Shown here piece after piece: positions 62,515-64,000 of a DNA stretch of 64,000 nucleotides (position 1 is its first letter; every line of letters begins with the position of its first letter). A program made the translations under genes and the position numbers. The DNA is from Tetragenococcus halophilus subsp. flandriensis. Lineage in GTDB: Bacteria; Bacillota; Bacilli; Lactobacillales; Enterococcaceae. A model generated the notes under the pieces. It saw only the letters and a program-made list of their open reading frames with translations, was not told the origin of the DNA and made no database searches. The DNA lies in contig NZ_BSUG01000018.1 in the NCBI RefSeq assembly GCF_030161475.1, positions 1-64,000 on the forward strand. Reading direction: 5' to 3'.

Positions 62515-62919
62515 TTATGTTTCTTTAGTAATCCATGTTCCCGGGTTCATCTTATCTTCATTTTCATTTAAAAGTTCTTGGTAATATTCTACTTTATGAT
62601 CCATATAAGCAACTAACTTTTTGGTTTGTTCTAATTTTTCATTTGCCAATTGTTGCTGCTTTAATATGATCTCATAACGTGTCAGTATAGTTGAGCTACC
62701 TTCTAGACAAAGATCCACATATTCTTTTATATCTTTAATTAGCATGCCGCCTTCTTTAAGAAATTTTACACCGTTAAACCAGTTAACTGATTCTTCACTA
62801 AATAGACGTTTATTATTATTGTCTCTAGATATACCAGGAATAAGTCCTTTATCGGTATAAAACCTTACGGTATGTTCAGATGTATCGGTAATCCTAGCAA
62901 TGTCTTTAACAGTATACAC
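62515..62919 (-). CDS. MerR family transcriptional regulator
   Basis: This 134-aa protein has an N-terminal winged HTH (YTVKDIARITDTSEHTVRFY; TDKGLIPGISRDNNNKRLFS) and a coiled-coil (about 75-115). There is no Cys cluster, so it senses something other than thiol-binding metals. It probably activates the adjacent aldo/keto reductase promoter, whose 19-bp spacer carries the dyad. A related dyad precedes its own gene. The ATG follows AAGGAG. Confidence 0.9.
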   Translation of the reverse strand: MYTVKDIARITDTSEHTVRFYTDKGLIPGISRDNNNKRLFSEESVNWFNGVKFLKEGGMLIKDIKEYVDLCLEGSSTILTRYEIILKQQQLANEKLEQTKKLVAYMDHKVEYYQELLNENEDKMNPGTWITKET

Positions 62920-62941
62920 AGTATCAACTCCTTAAATTAAT

Positions 62942-62957
62942 TTTCGAGTTACTCGAA
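62942..62957 (-). promoter_or_regulatory. second MerR-type dyad, upstream of the regulator gene
   Basis: TTCGAGTTACTCGAA is a perfect palindrome. Its minus-strand core GAGTAACTC resembles the GAGTAACAC core in the reductase promoter, suggesting autoregulation. Confidence 0.5.
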
Positions 62958-63298
62958 GCTTAATAGAACAGTAACATTCACATGATTTTATTACAATTAA
63001 GACAGTGGTAATAAATAATGGAATGAAATATTTTACCACTATGAATAATTTTTCATAACAATGATTTTCATTATCCGTCTTTGTGGTTTCGGATAATGTT
63101 TTAGCGTTTCTTTATTCATCTTTTCTATTTCTTAGTTTGTAAACCATAGAGATATGGGGGAGTAAGTTTATATTCTATCTATCCTATGCCTTTAAAGCAA
63201 CTAGGGCTTATTAATAAGTATTGGATATATTTTTTGTCTACTATTATTATAAAAATATAAGTAAATTGATTCTTTGCTTAGGTAGGTGATGTTAAAAA
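62958..63298. other. non-coding stretch with a Fur-like palindrome
   Basis: AATGATTTTCATT (63060-63072) is a perfect dyad within a Fur-box-like context (ACAATGATTTTCATTATC). It lies about 230 bp before the flavodoxin gene. No other gene-like signal is seen. Confidence 0.4.
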
Positions 63299-63817
63299 TT
63301 GGCGAAAGTTATCTATTTTTCTAGAAGAAATGAAAATTTGCTTTGTGGGAAAATAAAAGATCTAGCTGTGGGAAATACTAAAATAGTAGCAGAAAAAATT
63401 GCTTATTATACTGATGCTGAAATTTTAGAATTACTGCCAGTTGTAAATTATCCTACAAGTTACGATGAGACGGTTTTTCTGGCAGAAAAAGAGAAACAGG
63501 AAGACTTACGTCCTGAATTTAAACCATTGATGGTTTCAGCAGTATCAGAGGTTATTTTTTTAGGCTTTCCCAATTGGTGCGGTGTAATGCCCAGAATTGT
63601 CGTTCATTTTCTAGAAAAATACGATTTTTCCAATAAGATAATTTATCCATTCTGTACCCACGAAGGTAGCGCTTTTGGTAGTAGTTTATTTGAGCTGAAA
63701 CAGTTATGTCCAGATTCTTCGATCATGGCAGGTTTGCCGATTAAAGGTTCAAATGTGGCAAAAGCTGATACGGCTATTAAAAATTGGTTAGTACAATATA
63801 AAAAAATGGAGGAATAA
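63299..63817 (+). CDS. flavodoxin-like protein
   Basis: This 172-aa protein begins AKVIYFSRRNENLLCGKIKD, with the FMN phosphate loop region next to VGNTKIVAEKI, and has FLGFPNWCGVMPRIVVHFLEKYDF and PFCTHEGSAFGSSL, the later motifs of long-chain flavodoxins of the YqcA/NADPH-quinone type. It would carry electrons or reduce quinones. The start is TTG 63299, preceded by TAGGTGATG. The cupin gene follows after 3 bp. Iron control is possible from the Fur-like site. Confidence 0.82.
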   Translation: MAKVIYFSRRNENLLCGKIKDLAVGNTKIVAEKIAYYTDAEILELLPVVNYPTSYDETVFLAEKEKQEDLRPEFKPLMVSAVSEVIFLGFPNWCGVMPRIVVHFLEKYDFSNKIIYPFCTHEGSAFGSSLFELKQLCPDSSIMAGLPIKGSNVAKADTAIKNWLVQYKKMEE

Positions 63818-63820
63818 ATA

Positions 63821-64000
63821 ATGGCAAAAAACGAAGAAGTAAAAGATGGAATTATTTTTTCAAGTGGTGAAAAAAATGATGCCTTTGCGCAATATTTTGT
63901 AGGACAAAGTTATATGAACAGCTTAGTTGCTGATCCAGAAGTCAACGTAGGTGTAGGTAATGTGACTTTTGAACCAGGTTGCCGAAACAACTGGCATATT
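63821..64000 (+). CDS. cupin domain protein, 5' part only
   Basis: Sixty codons are visible before the window ends. The sequence reaches 'VGNVTFEPGCRNNWHI', the first cupin strand with its metal-binding His about to follow. It is typical of small cupins of the carboxymuconolactone decarboxylase-associated type. The ATG has GGAGGAATAAATA upstream. It is likely co-transcribed with the flavodoxin gene. Confidence 0.8.
   Translation, partial: MAKNEEVKDGIIFSSGEKNDAFAQYFVGQSYMNSLVADPEVNVGVGNVTFEPGCRNNWHI

Overview
The window is about 36% GC, densely coded and Gram-positive, with AGGAGG-type ribosome binding sites. Its gene families are typical of Lactobacillales: an Rgg-type regulator with an MFS exporter, BceRS/BceAB, RibU with ECF components, AdcA with a ZinT domain, DUF4767-type lipoproteins and a methionine T-box. 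The secreted lipoproteins are unusually rich in Asp and Glu. I infer Enterococcaceae, most likely a halophilic Tetragenococcus. No rRNA, tRNA, CRISPR array or prophage was seen. The left edge may hold the end of an ISL3-like insertion sequence.

Layout. 1-6.1 kb: an oxidoreductase, a ketopantoate reductase broken by one nonsense codon, and a Met T-box leader driving a MetQ lipoprotein, MTA/SAH nucleosidase and MetE-like synthase. 6.1-9 kb: the alkylation-repair pair ogt-adaA, YitT and a prolyl-tRNA editing protein. 9.1-14.7 kb: a papain-like hydrolase and a Bce-type antimicrobial-peptide sensing and detoxification module. 14.8-24.3 kb: hydrolases, an orphan structured RNA candidate, an Rgg-MFS pair, a polyol dehydrogenase, an MFS exporter behind a leader-peptide attenuator candidate, and a lipoprotein frameshifted in a poly-A tract. 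24.7-29.5 kb: an asparagine synthetase homologue without its glutaminase cysteine, a beta-lactamase-fold protein, and the remains of a HigBA toxin-antitoxin operon. 29.7-35.4 kb: a small ABC system, lipoproteins, a Fic protein, a HAD phosphatase and gene debris. 35.7-43.4 kb: a metal region. Two DtxR-like wHTH proteins, an LCM-type methyltransferase and an Mn/Zn-type ABC importer lie behind two DtxR-like boxes, and the last permease carries a third wHTH. A Zur-like box then precedes a zinc-free L33 and AdcA. 43.6-53.6 kb: a lipoprotein, acetyltransferases, an S66 peptidase, an FMN riboswitch with ribU and a full ECF module, a LytTR regulator without the phospho-acceptor Asp, and small stress proteins. 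53.9-64 kb: DUF554, a P-type ATPase behind a two-hairpin leader with a terminator, a Fur-like box with a siderophore esterase and ABC importer, a MerR-controlled aldo/keto reductase, flavodoxin and a partial cupin.

The main theme is metal and nutrient limitation sensed by DtxR-, Zur- and Fur-like sites and by RNA leaders. A second theme is decay: panE, higB, two small membrane-protein genes and a lipoprotein reading frame are disrupted. A third is a family of roughly 40-bp palindromic tandem repeats at the 3' ends of genes.
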